In this document: piece after piece, positions 26,520-33,687 of the stretch | Position numbering within the stretch: position 1 is the first letter of the stretch | Layout of the letters: every line of letters begins with the position of its first letter | From: Sebaldella termitidis ATCC 33386 | GTDB lineage: Bacteria > Fusobacteriota > Fusobacteriia > Fusobacteriales > Leptotrichiaceae | Length of the DNA stretch: 64,000 nucleotides | Direction of reading: 5' to 3' | Assembly: GCF_000024405.1 (NCBI RefSeq) | Contig: NC_013517.1 | Location: 3,627,989-3,691,988, forward strand | Translations under genes and position numbers: made by a program | The notes under the pieces: model-generated | What the model was told of the DNA's origin: nothing | The model's input: the letters and a program-made list of their open reading frames with translations, nothing else | The model's database searches: none

Positions 26520-28010
26520 TTATCCGTTTAAAGAATAATAATTTATTTTATCTATTGTAATTTCATCTTCCCGGAGTTCTTTTACTATTTTTCCTTCTTT
26601 CATAATAACAACCCTGTCTGAAACTCTTTCCACCTCTTCGAGATCAGAAGATATGAATATAACGCTCATTCCTTTATCCGCAAAATCATCTATAATTTTG
26701 AAAATATCTTCTTTGGCTCCTACATCTATACCCTTTGTCGGTTCATCAAATATAAGTACTTTCAGATCCATATCCATCCATTTTGAAACTACCACTTTCT
26801 GTTGATTTCCGCCGCTGAGATTTGATACTTTTGCATATGGATCGCTTACTTTTATGGACATTTCTTCAATGGCTCTGTTAATATAATTTTTTTCTTTTTT
26901 CCTGCTTATGAACACATTGGAAATTATTCTGTCCAGCTGTATCAAAGTCGCATTTTTCGTAACAGAATGCTTCTGTATCAGTCCTAAATTTTTTCTGTCT
27001 TCCGGTATCAGTCCTATTCCTTTTTTTATAGCTGCTTCCGGAGATTTTACCAAAACCTTTTCATTATTTATAAATATCTCCCCGGAATCAAACTTTTCTT
27101 TTCCGTATATAATCTCGGCAAGCTCAGTTCTTCCGGCTCCGACCAGTCCGGCTATTCCCAGAATTTCCCCCTGATTCAGAACCAGATTTATATCTTTTAA
27201 TATGGACCCTTTATTTACTGATTTCAGTTCCAGAATCTTTTCTCTTTCTGTTCCGCTTTTTCTCTTCTTTAGATCTGCACCTTTTTTTCTCTCGCCTATC
27301 ATTAAAGAAATTATTTTATCCTTAGTCATATCTTTAACTTCATAGGTTCCTTCATAAACACCGTCTTTCAGTATGCTTATTCTGTCACATGTTATGAATA
27401 TTTCCTCAAGCATATGAGAAATATATAAAATAGTTTTTCCTTCATCTTTAAGCATTCTTATTATTTTGAACAATGATAATTTTTCATTTTCCGATAATGA
27501 GGTTGTCGGCTCGTCCATTATTATAATATCTGCACTCTGATGAATTACTTTCATTATTTCTATCATCTGCTGTTTTGATATACTTAAATTTCTTACCTTC
27601 TCTCTCGGATCTATATCAAATTTCAGTCTTTTACAAAGCTCGTTAAATTCGCCTATCATTTTCTTTTTGTTTATAAACTTACTGTTACCCGTGATTTCTC
27701 TTCCTAAAAAAAGATTTTCCACTGCTGTCATTGTTGGGATAAGACTTAACTCCTGATATATTATATTAATTCCTTTTTTCTGTGCTTCACTGGGAGAATT
27801 AAAAGATGTTTCCTCCCCTTTGTAATACAGCTTTCCGGCTGTCTGCTTCTGAACTCCGCCGATTATTTTCATAAGAGTGGACTTTCCGGCTCCATTTGCT
27901 CCCAAAATAGCATGTACTTCTCCTTTATTTATCCCGAATGATAAATCTTTCAGTACTTCTACCTTTCCAAATGATTTACTTAAATTACTTATTTTTAAAA
28001 TTTCTTCCAA
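26520..28010 (-). CDS. Sugar ABC transporter ATP-binding protein, RbsA-like, 496 aa
   Basis: It has two tandem ABC domains. In the first, Walker A is GANGAGKST (about 38) and Walker B is DIIIMDEPTTSL. The second has a degenerate Walker A, GLVGAGRTE (about 288), and a full signature and Walker B (LSGGNQQKVVVSKW, LIFDEPTKGIDVG). This asymmetry is normal for RbsA-type proteins. The start is best placed at TTG (28008-28010), since GGAGG lies 8 bases before it; a GTG further up overlaps that site. It powers sugar import with the permease and lipoprotein downstream. The gene before it ends 12 bases upstream. Confidence 0.92.
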   Translation of the reverse strand: MEEILKISNLSKSFGKVEVLKDLSFGINKGEVHAILGANGAGKSTLMKIIGGVQKQTAGKLYYKGEETSFNSPSEAQKKGINIIYQELSLIPTMTAVENLFLGREITGNSKFINKKKMIGEFNELCKRLKFDIDPREKVRNLSISKQQMIEIMKVIHQSADIIIMDEPTTSLSENEKLSLFKIIRMLKDEGKTILYISHMLEEIFITCDRISILKDGVYEGTYEVKDMTKDKIISLMIGERKKGADLKKRKSGTEREKILELKSVNKGSILKDINLVLNQGEILGIAGLVGAGRTELAEIIYGKEKFDSGEIFINNEKVLVKSPEAAIKKGIGLIPEDRKNLGLIQKHSVTKNATLIQLDRIISNVFISRKKEKNYINRAIEEMSIKVSDPYAKVSNLSGGNQQKVVVSKWMDMDLKVLIFDEPTKGIDVGAKEDIFKIIDDFADKGMSVIFISSDLEEVERVSDRVVIMKEGKIVKELREDEITIDKINYYSLNG

Positions 28011-28022
28011 ATGTCTCACCTC

Positions 28023-29201
28023 CTATAACTTATTTTCATTCCATAATTTTATATATATATCCAGATGTTCCAAAGGCATCCTCATAAGATCCCATGACAG
28101 TACTATTCCGTCTGTTCCTGAATTATAGAAACTGTTTATTGATCTTTCCAAATAATCCGTATCGGATAATGCAATATCTTTTATTTTGTTGAATTCCAAG
28201 CCGGAACAGATATTCTTTATATCAAATTCTTTTTTTAACTGACAAAGCTCATTTTCCATATATCTATCGCTTATTTCTTCCTCTGATTCATTTATAAATC
28301 TAAAAAACTCCTTTTTTATATTTTCAGAATCTTTATTTGGAAAGCTTTTTGAATAACTTTCTATTTCAAACGGTATTCCCGCAGGTGCATATGTGGCTCT
28401 GTAGTACATCGGCTTTATGAAGTCCGCCATACTGCTTAATTTTATGATGTTCTGTCCTGTAAAATAGGCAATATGCGGTGCAAACAGATCAAGTCCTATT
28501 TTCAGATTCTTTGATCTGAAAAAATCCGTTAATTCTTCCAAAGTATCATTTATACTCTCTTCTTTAAATTTGAAAAAGCTGTCTATTATCGGATCCGAAA
28601 AATCAAACTTAAAATTTTTGTAGTCTGATATACCCATTGGATTTTTATTTTCCGAATTGCTGTCTGAAAATATATCTTCTATTTTTCTTTGTAACTCAGC
28701 AGCATTTATTCCGCTTTTTTTCATTTTATCCTTACATGTATCGCAAAAACATGTAAATACGGATTCGGGATTATTTGAGAAAGAAGGATATCTTATTTTA
28801 TCCAGAAAAACTCCGTCTATATCATAATCTGCCAGATACTCCAAAAAGATTGATTTTATATTTTCTATATTATTCTTATCATTCGGACAATAAAAATTAA
28901 AGTTTTCGTCTTCCTGAAATCCGGTACTTTTGATGTTTTCATTCCGGTAGTTTATAACATCCTGAAATTCCCTGAAATAATCCAGCTCTGAAAATACAGG
29001 AAGCCAGAAATGAAGCTCAATATTATATTTCTTCAGTGATTTTTTCAGTTTTGCATAGAATTCCTTATTAAGCGCCCAGCCTATAATTACTCCGTTAACA
29101 TCTGCCTTTTGAGCCACAAACTTAATTTTTTCCATTAATTCCTCTAAATTTATAATTTGGTTTTTAAAGCCTCCGCTAAAAACCTGCAGATAAGTTTTCA
29201 T
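28023..29201 (-). CDS. Cytoplasmic TIM-barrel, glycoside-hydrolase-like protein, 392 aa
   Basis: No signal peptide. The fold reads as an (alpha/beta)8 barrel resembling hypothetical glycoside hydrolase groups (DUF4015/GHL10-like). The key strand YDIDGVFLDKIRYPS (about 147-161) matches their DGV-x-LD-x-IRYPS motif. Other strand ends are NGVIIGWALN (about 36), ELHFWLPVF (about 63), KIGLDLFAPHIAYF (about 248) and DGIVLSWDLMRMP (about 371). A CxCDTCK cluster lies at about 171-177 (FTCFCDTCKDKM), possibly metal-binding and seen in related proteins. It overlaps the kinase gene by 26 bases, suggesting coupled translation. Likely it opens or trims the imported glycoside, but the substrate is unknown. 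Confidence 0.65.
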   Translation of the reverse strand: MKTYLQVFSGGFKNQIINLEELMEKIKFVAQKADVNGVIIGWALNKEFYAKLKKSLKKYNIELHFWLPVFSELDYFREFQDVINYRNENIKSTGFQEDENFNFYCPNDKNNIENIKSIFLEYLADYDIDGVFLDKIRYPSFSNNPESVFTCFCDTCKDKMKKSGINAAELQRKIEDIFSDSNSENKNPMGISDYKNFKFDFSDPIIDSFFKFKEESINDTLEELTDFFRSKNLKIGLDLFAPHIAYFTGQNIIKLSSMADFIKPMYYRATYAPAGIPFEIESYSKSFPNKDSENIKKEFFRFINESEEEISDRYMENELCQLKKEFDIKNICSGLEFNKIKDIALSDTDYLERSINSFYNSGTDGIVLSWDLMRMPLEHLDIYIKLWNENKL

Positions 29202-30111
29202 AATTTTCTCCTTTTGAATCTAATATTTCCAAAGCTAAATTCAGGCATCCCTCCACTGCTTCCTTATCATTTAGAATAATATTTATATTTTTCATTTTGT
29301 CAGTATGCTGTATTTTTTCCTCCAGCAGTCCGTAAATCTTTTTATTCTTTATAACACTTCCTGACAGAACCAGATCAGCCTTCTCACTGTTAAAATCTGC
29401 GTAGAGCTTTTCAGTAACTGTGTAAAAGAAATCAGAAATTCTGAGTGCCAGCTTATCGGCATATTCGCTTTCCGCAGTAAGAACAAATTTAGTTACTGAT
29501 GCAATTGATTTTACATCTGTAAAGTTTTCCTGAATATATTCAAAAGGATCGCTGTCTTTTATATATTTTTCAATAAATTCCTGAAATATTGCATCTTTTG
29601 GGTATAAATTTTCCAGATATAAAAGCAGATCTTTCAAAAATTTTCTTCCAATCCAGTATCCCGAACCGATATCGCTTATCTCTGCACCCCAGCCGCCAAG
29701 TCTGTTTTCCCTGTTTTGATTATATGAAAAACTTATTGACCCTGTTCCTGAAATAATAATTATTCCGTCTTTGGCAGAACAGGCCTTAAAAGCTACCTTG
29801 GCATCATTGTAAATAAATACCCTGTCTTTTATCCCGATGTCTTTTAGTATCTCTTTAAATATTTCATAATCTTTTTCTGTATCACAGCCTGCTGCTCCCA
29901 GTACAAAACAATCAATATCCTTTATTTCGAGCTTTTCCTGCTTTAGTATTTCCTGCAGTCCTGCTTCCATATTTTCTTTTGTCTTTTCAATACCGATATT
30001 TTTAAAGTTTGTTTCACCGGTTTTCAAATAATGTTTTCTGTTTTCAGCAGTATTCAGCAGACAAAAACTGGTTTTTGTACCGCCGCCGTCAATCCCTATA
30101 ATATAAGCCAT
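29176..30111 (-). CDS. BadF/BadG-family sugar kinase (GlcNAc-kinase-like), 311 aa
   Basis: A cytoplasmic ATP-dependent kinase of the ASKHA fold, closest to N-acetylglucosamine kinases. It has the phosphate-1 motif GIDGGGTKT (about 6-14), IIISGTGSISF (about 119) and GGWGAEISDIGSGYWIG (about 138), where family members usually have DEGS. The frame is open 21 codons further up, but AGGAGA 6 bases before the ATG at 30111 and the family's usual N-terminus decide the start. It lies between the ROK regulator and the glycosidase-like gene. It probably phosphorylates the sugar released from the imported glycoside; the exact sugar is an inference. Confidence 0.85.
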   Translation of the reverse strand: MAYIIGIDGGGTKTSFCLLNTAENRKHYLKTGETNFKNIGIEKTKENMEAGLQEILKQEKLEIKDIDCFVLGAAGCDTEKDYEIFKEILKDIGIKDRVFIYNDAKVAFKACSAKDGIIIISGTGSISFSYNQNRENRLGGWGAEISDIGSGYWIGRKFLKDLLLYLENLYPKDAIFQEFIEKYIKDSDPFEYIQENFTDVKSIASVTKFVLTAESEYADKLALRISDFFYTVTEKLYADFNSEKADLVLSGSVIKNKKIYGLLEEKIQHTDKMKNINIILNDKEAVEGCLNLALEILDSKGENYENLSAGF

Positions 30112-30121
30112 TCTGTTTCTC

Positions 30122-31141
30122 CTAATCCTTTGAATAAAATATTTCCAATGCATTTGTAATTGTACCCTCTTCACCTAAACCATCATTTTCTATCAGTATT
30201 ATTTTAGGAAGATATGTTTTTTTAAAGAATGTTTCTAATCTTTCATTCAAAATTTTAATTTCATTTTTTTGTATATAATTTGTCTCAATAAAAAGTATTT
30301 CAGGATTCAGTGTAACTATAATTCTCAAAAAGACAAATAATAAAAATTCTATTTTTTCCTCTGATTTCATTTTTTCCACAAAATATTTTTCGGCATTTTC
30401 AGAACTCATAACATCATATCTGCTTAAATATTCTTTATCTACTCCCAGATATGTGAACTCCCCGCTTAAATTGGAATATCCTTTATATAGGGTTCCGTCA
30501 GATATTATTCCGCCTCCTATATTGTTTTTTATGAAAAAATACACCAAATTTTTGTATTTTTTATACTGATTCCTGTTATGGAGAGCCTTAATTGTAAGGT
30601 TAATGTCATTTTCCACTATTACAGGAATCTGTAGTTTTTTATTCAGGGCAGCAATGATATTTTTTCCTTCCAGTTTCGGAAATGAAGGTATTTCTGTTAT
30701 TTTATTGTCTTCTCCCAAAATCCCCGGTATCCCTATGGATATTACACTAATGCAGTCTTTTAGATCAAGCTCTTTTATGACCTGTAAAATTTCAGAACAA
30801 AGAATTTTTTCAGTAAAGCTGTTTCTGTTTTCTATATCAAAAACTCTTGTTTCCTGAATGCTTCCCAAATTATCGGTTATCGATATTTCCAGTCTGTCTT
30901 TTTCGAGATACACTGCCATCAGTTTTCTGTAGCTGCTGTTGATTTTATAAAAAGACGGAGGCTTCCCCTCAGTTTTCTTACGATCTGAAACTTCCTCCAT
31001 AAGAAAGTTTTTTTCTACTAACTCATTTACATATTTATTTATTGTAGTTAAGCTGACAGACATCATTTCAGAAATTTGGGGCTTGGTTAAAGTATTATGT
31101 TCTTTTACGAGATTTAGTATAATCTTCTTCTTTTCCAGCAT
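30122..31141 (-). CDS. ROK-family transcriptional regulator, 339 aa
   Basis: An N-terminal winged helix (about 1-60, NTLTKPQISEMMSVSLTTIN) is joined to a sugar-kinase-like ROK domain with SIGIPGILGEDNKI and VIVENDINLTIKAL. The usual ROK zinc motif (CxCGxxGCxE) after GEFTYLGV is absent. It therefore senses its ligand without that zinc site, as some family members do. The start at 31141 follows GTGGAAAA; the frame is open further up but lacks a better start. First gene of the glycoside operon and probably its autorepressor. A 25-bp palindrome lies 27 bases before its ATG. Confidence 0.85.
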   Translation of the reverse strand: MLEKKKIILNLVKEHNTLTKPQISEMMSVSLTTINKYVNELVEKNFLMEEVSDRKKTEGKPPSFYKINSSYRKLMAVYLEKDRLEISITDNLGSIQETRVFDIENRNSFTEKILCSEILQVIKELDLKDCISVISIGIPGILGEDNKITEIPSFPKLEGKNIIAALNKKLQIPVIVENDINLTIKALHNRNQYKKYKNLVYFFIKNNIGGGIISDGTLYKGYSNLSGEFTYLGVDKEYLSRYDVMSSENAEKYFVEKMKSEEKIEFLLFVFLRIIVTLNPEILFIETNYIQKNEIKILNERLETFFKKTYLPKIILIENDGLGEEGTITNALEIFYSKD

Positions 31142-31167
31142 TTTTCCACCACTTTTCAATTTTTTAG

Positions 31168-31192
31168 TTAATAAATCAAGTTGATATATTAA
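31168..31192 (-). promoter_or_regulatory. Candidate ROK operator (25-bp palindrome)
   Basis: TTAATAAATCAA (31168-31179), one central base, then TTGATATATTAA (31181-31192); 11 of 12 positions are symmetric. It lies just downstream of the -10 box, so a bound repressor would block the start of transcription. Confidence 0.65.
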
Positions 31193-31198
31193 TGCTAT

Positions 31199-31226
31199 AG
31201 TTTACCCTGAATTTTTTTTTTGTCAA
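31199..31226 (-). promoter_or_regulatory. Promoter of the ROK/sugar ABC operon
   Basis: Minus strand: TTGACA (31221-31226), 16 bases, TAAACT (31199-31204), followed by the palindromic operator. The rest of the divergent gap to 31376 is AT-rich with no gene. Confidence 0.65.
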
Positions 31227-31376
31227 TATGCCGGAAAAATTTTCAGGCAATATTTTTTTAAAATAATAGTCAACGCCTGAATAATCAGCTGCAATATAAG
31301 TCGAAAAAAAATTGTCTGAGTTTTTCAGCTTTATCTTTTAGTAATTTATCTTCTGATTTTCGGCTAAATATAAAAG

Positions 31377-31405
31377 TTGACAAGCAGAGTTAATAAAGGT
31401 AAAAT
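31377..31405 (+). promoter_or_regulatory. Promoter of lacR
   Basis: TTGACA (31377-31382), 17 bases, TAAAAT (31400-31405). TAACA elements follow directly at 31411-31415 and 31431-31435, with a weaker AAACA between them, in 10-base steps. They match the array before lacA, so autoregulation is likely. Confidence 0.7.
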
Positions 31406-31464
31406 TAAAATAACAAATAAAAACATTTTGTAACAAAAATATATAAACACTTTTGGGAGTTGAA

Positions 31465-32223
31465 ATGAAAGAACAAAGAATAGACCTTATAATGAAAGAA
31501 GTGGAAAAGCACGGAATTGTCTCGGTAAGTGATTTGATGAAAAAACTCGGCGTTACCAGAATGACTATAGGACGTGATCTGAAGCTGCTGGAAGATTCCG
31601 GCATGCTGAAAAGAACTCATGGCGGTGCTGTGAAAAATGATGATTTGAATCTTGTAGAGCTGACACACCTGCAGAAAAAAAATATAAATATATCAAAAAA
31701 AGAAGAAATAGGAAAGCTCGCAACTGATTATATAGAAAACGGGGATATAATATTTATAGGTGCAAGTACTACTAATGAATGTCTGCTGAAAAATATAAAG
31801 AATAAACGGATAAGAATCATTACCAATTCTTTTTATATATTTGAACAGTATAAAGGAAATAAAAATTTTGAGCTGATACTCACAGGTGGAGCATGGCGGG
31901 AAAAATCAGGTGCATTCATAGGAGAAATAACAGACAGAATTCTGTCAGAGATAAAAGTAGACAAGAGCTTTATAGGGGCTAACGGAATCAAGGATAATAA
32001 TGTAACGAATTCCAACAAGGAAGAAGCAAGCCTTCAGGAGATCATTATGAAAAATTCCCAGAAAAATTATGTACTGATTGACAGTAATAAATTTGATTTA
32101 AAAGATTTATATACTTTTTACCCTACTGATAAAATCGACGGGATAATAACAGACAGCAGACTTAACCCGAATATCAAGAAAAAATATGAAAAATACACTA
32201 AGGTTATTAATACTTTTAAATAA
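31465..32223 (+). CDS. lacR: DeoR-family regulator, LacR-like, 252 aa
   Basis: An N-terminal DeoR helix-turn-helix (about 1-57: VSVSDLMKKLGVTRMTIGRD, LKRTHGGAV) is followed by a DeoR sensor domain of the ribose-isomerase-like fold. That domain has EIGKLATDYIENGDIIFIGA, the ITNSF segment, ELILTGGAWREKSGAFIGE and YVLIDSNKFD. Such domains bind phosphorylated sugars; in LacR the inducer is tagatose 6-phosphate. The start is the ATG with GGGAG 5 bases upstream. It precedes the lactose operon on the same strand and is separated from it by a terminator and a second promoter. The lacR identity rests on this context. Confidence 0.8.
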   Translation: MKEQRIDLIMKEVEKHGIVSVSDLMKKLGVTRMTIGRDLKLLEDSGMLKRTHGGAVKNDDLNLVELTHLQKKNINISKKEEIGKLATDYIENGDIIFIGASTTNECLLKNIKNKRIRIITNSFYIFEQYKGNKNFELILTGGAWREKSGAFIGEITDRILSEIKVDKSFIGANGIKDNNVTNSNKEEASLQEIIMKNSQKNYVLIDSNKFDLKDLYTFYPTDKIDGIITDSRLNPNIKKKYEKYTKVINTFK

Positions 32224-32226
32224 AAG

Positions 32227-32252
32227 AACATCTTTTTTGAAGATGTTTTTTT
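32227..32252 (+). terminator. Terminator between lacR and lacA
   Basis: AACATCTT (32227-32234) and AAGATGTT (32240-32247) form a short stem, followed by a run of T. Confidence 0.7.
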
Positions 32253-32260
32253 ATTTTCTA

Positions 32261-32288
32261 TTGACAAATAAAAAAAACAGGTTATAAT
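32261..32288 (+). promoter_or_regulatory. Promoter of the lac operon
   Basis: TTGACA (32261-32266), 16 bases, TATAAT (32283-32288). Strong consensus, directly upstream of the phased TAACA array. Confidence 0.8.
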
Positions 32289-32295
32289 AAACATA

Positions 32296-32330
32296 TAACA
32301 AATTGTAACATTTTATAACAAAATTTAACA
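32296..32330 (+). repeat. Four TAACA repeats in exact 10-bp steps, probable LacR operator
   Basis: TAACA occurs at 32296-32300, 32306-32310, 32316-32320 and 32326-32330, all on one face of the helix. The array begins 8 bases past the -10 box and ends 22 bases before the lacA start. Similar spaced copies follow the lacR promoter. This layout suits cooperative binding of a DeoR-family oligomer over the transcription start. Confidence 0.65.
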
Positions 32331-32352
32331 AACAAAAAATGGAGGAAGACAA

Positions 32353-32775
32353 ATGAAAATAGGTATAGGCAGTTCAGAAGGCGGAAAACATTTAAAAGAA
32401 GAAATAAAAGAATATCTATCGGCTAAAGGCTATGAAATAACCGATTACACAGATGAAAAAAATGATATCTTTGATATTTCACATAGAATATCAGAAGCAG
32501 TAATAAACTCCGAAATAGAAAAAGGAATCATTCTGGATGATTACGGAATTGCACCTTTTATGATATGCTCAAAGCATAAAAAAATAGTCTGTGCACAGGC
32601 TGCAGACGAGCATTCGGCCAAAATGACAAGAGATCATAATAATACGAGCATTATAACAATCGGATATGAAATTACCGGTAAGGCTCTGGCAAAAAGTATC
32701 TGTAATGTATTCGCAGCTTCTGATTATTCAGGCGGAAGACATCAGGTAAGAGTAGATATGCTCAATAAAATGTAA
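32353..32775 (+). CDS. lacA: Galactose-6-phosphate isomerase subunit LacA, 140 aa
   Basis: Together with LacB it converts galactose 6-phosphate to tagatose 6-phosphate in the tagatose pathway. It is a RpiB/LacA/LacB-fold protein whose C-terminus GGRHQVRVDMLNKM is the LacA signature. MTRDHNNTSIITIGYEI is the conserved core block. Length is typical for LacA, shorter than LacB. The ribosome binding site GGAGG lies 7 bases before ATG. First gene of the lac operon, 42 bases before lacB. Confidence 0.92.
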   Translation: MKIGIGSSEGGKHLKEEIKEYLSAKGYEITDYTDEKNDIFDISHRISEAVINSEIEKGIILDDYGIAPFMICSKHKKIVCAQAADEHSAKMTRDHNNTSIITIGYEITGKALAKSICNVFAASDYSGGRHQVRVDMLNKM

Positions 32776-32817
32776 TTAATCAGAAAAAAACTAAATAGTA
32801 CAGGAGGAAACAAAATA

Positions 32818-33333
32818 ATGAAAATAGCAGTCGGATGTGATCATATTGTAACAGATACTAAAAATGAGGTTGTTAAATATCTCAGAGAAAAAGGACATGA
32901 AGTTTTTGATGAAGGAACTTATGATTTTCAAAGAACACATTATCCTATATATGCCAGAAAAGTAGGTGTAAAGGTATTAAATAAGGAAGCAGATTTCGGA
33001 ATAGTAATATGCGGAACCGGTGTAGGAATATCAAATGCGGCAAGTAAGGTTCCCGGTGTAAGAATTGCACTTGTAAGGGATGTTCTCACGGCTAAAACAG
33101 CAAGAGAAAAACTAAATGCAAATGTATTGGGACTCGGAGCAAGAATAACAGGAATAGGTCTTATTCAAAATATAATAGATGAGTTTCTTGCGGCTGAATA
33201 TATAGAAACAAAGGAAAGTAAAGAACTGATTGAAAAAATAGATAATTTGAAAAAAGAATATGAAGAGATAAAACAGGAGAATTTTTTCGATGAATTTATT
33301 GAAAAATGGGATCAAGGATTTTATCACGATTAA
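32818..33333 (+). CDS. lacB: Galactose-6-phosphate isomerase subunit LacB, 171 aa
   Basis: Partner subunit of LacA in the heteromeric isomerase. It opens with [20 protein letters not shown] and carries [17 protein letters not shown]. The catalytic-cysteine block is [14 protein letters not shown] (about 62-75). The C-terminus [16 protein letters not shown] is LacB-specific. The RpiB fold is shared with ribose-5-phosphate isomerase B, but the extended C-terminus and pairing with LacA decide the call. The ribosome binding site AGGAGG precedes the ATG. Confidence 0.93.
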   Translation: MKIAVGCDHIVTDTKNEVVKYLREKGHEVFDEGTYDFQRTHYPIYARKVGVKVLNKEADFGIVICGTGVGISNAASKVPGVRIALVRDVLTAKTAREKLNANVLGLGARITGIGLIQNIIDEFLAAEYIETKESKELIEKIDNLKKEYEEIKQENFFDEFIEKWDQGFYHD

Positions 33334-33356
33334 AAAAACAGGAAAAGGAGAGAGTT

Positions 33357-33671
33357 ATGACTAAAGAAGAAGTAACTATGATAGGATTTGAAATAGTGGC
33401 CTATGCCGGCGAAGCAAGATCGAAGCTTTTAATGGCAATAAAAGAAGCAGAAAACTCAAATTTTGAAAAAGCGGAGAAGCTTATAGCCGAAGCTAATGAG
33501 GTATTGCTGGAGGCTCATGGGCAGCAGACAGAAATGATACAGAAAGAAGCTGCCGGGGAGACTAATGAACTTGGCTTTATAATGGTTCATGCACAGGATC
33601 ACCTTATGACAGCTATGTTATTAAAGGATCTTACACAGCATTTTATAAATTTATATAAAAAGTCTAATTAG
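33357..33671 (+). CDS. lacF: PTS lactose-specific EIIA component, 104 aa
   Basis: A cytoplasmic phosphocarrier that passes phosphate from HPr to the EIIB domain of LacE. An all-helical EIIA-Lac fold is indicated by IGFEIVAYAGEARSKLLMAI and AEKLIAEANEVLLEAHGQQT. The phosphorylated histidine lies in FIMVHAQDHLMTAML (about 74-78). The start is the ATG with AGGAG 6 bases upstream; the frame is open further up without a signal. It lies 23 bases after lacB and 16 before lacE. Confidence 0.93.
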   Translation: MTKEEVTMIGFEIVAYAGEARSKLLMAIKEAENSNFEKAEKLIAEANEVLLEAHGQQTEMIQKEAAGETNELGFIMVHAQDHLMTAMLLKDLTQHFINLYKKSN

Positions 33672-33687
33672 GACAGGGGTGAGAAAT

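Noticed and set aside
29176-30174. Kinase start 21 codons upstream of the chosen ATG
   Set aside because: The upstream part overlaps the end of the regulator gene and has no ribosome binding site; the chosen ATG has AGGAGA and the family N-terminus.
31338-31668. Two overlapping minus-strand frames at the lacR start
   Set aside because: They cover the lacR promoter, operator and helix-turn-helix coding region and have no start signals or domains.
32818-33333. Ribose-5-phosphate isomerase B
   Set aside because: The fold is shared, but the LacB-specific C-terminus and pairing with LacA, LacF, LacE and LacG make it galactose-6-phosphate isomerase.
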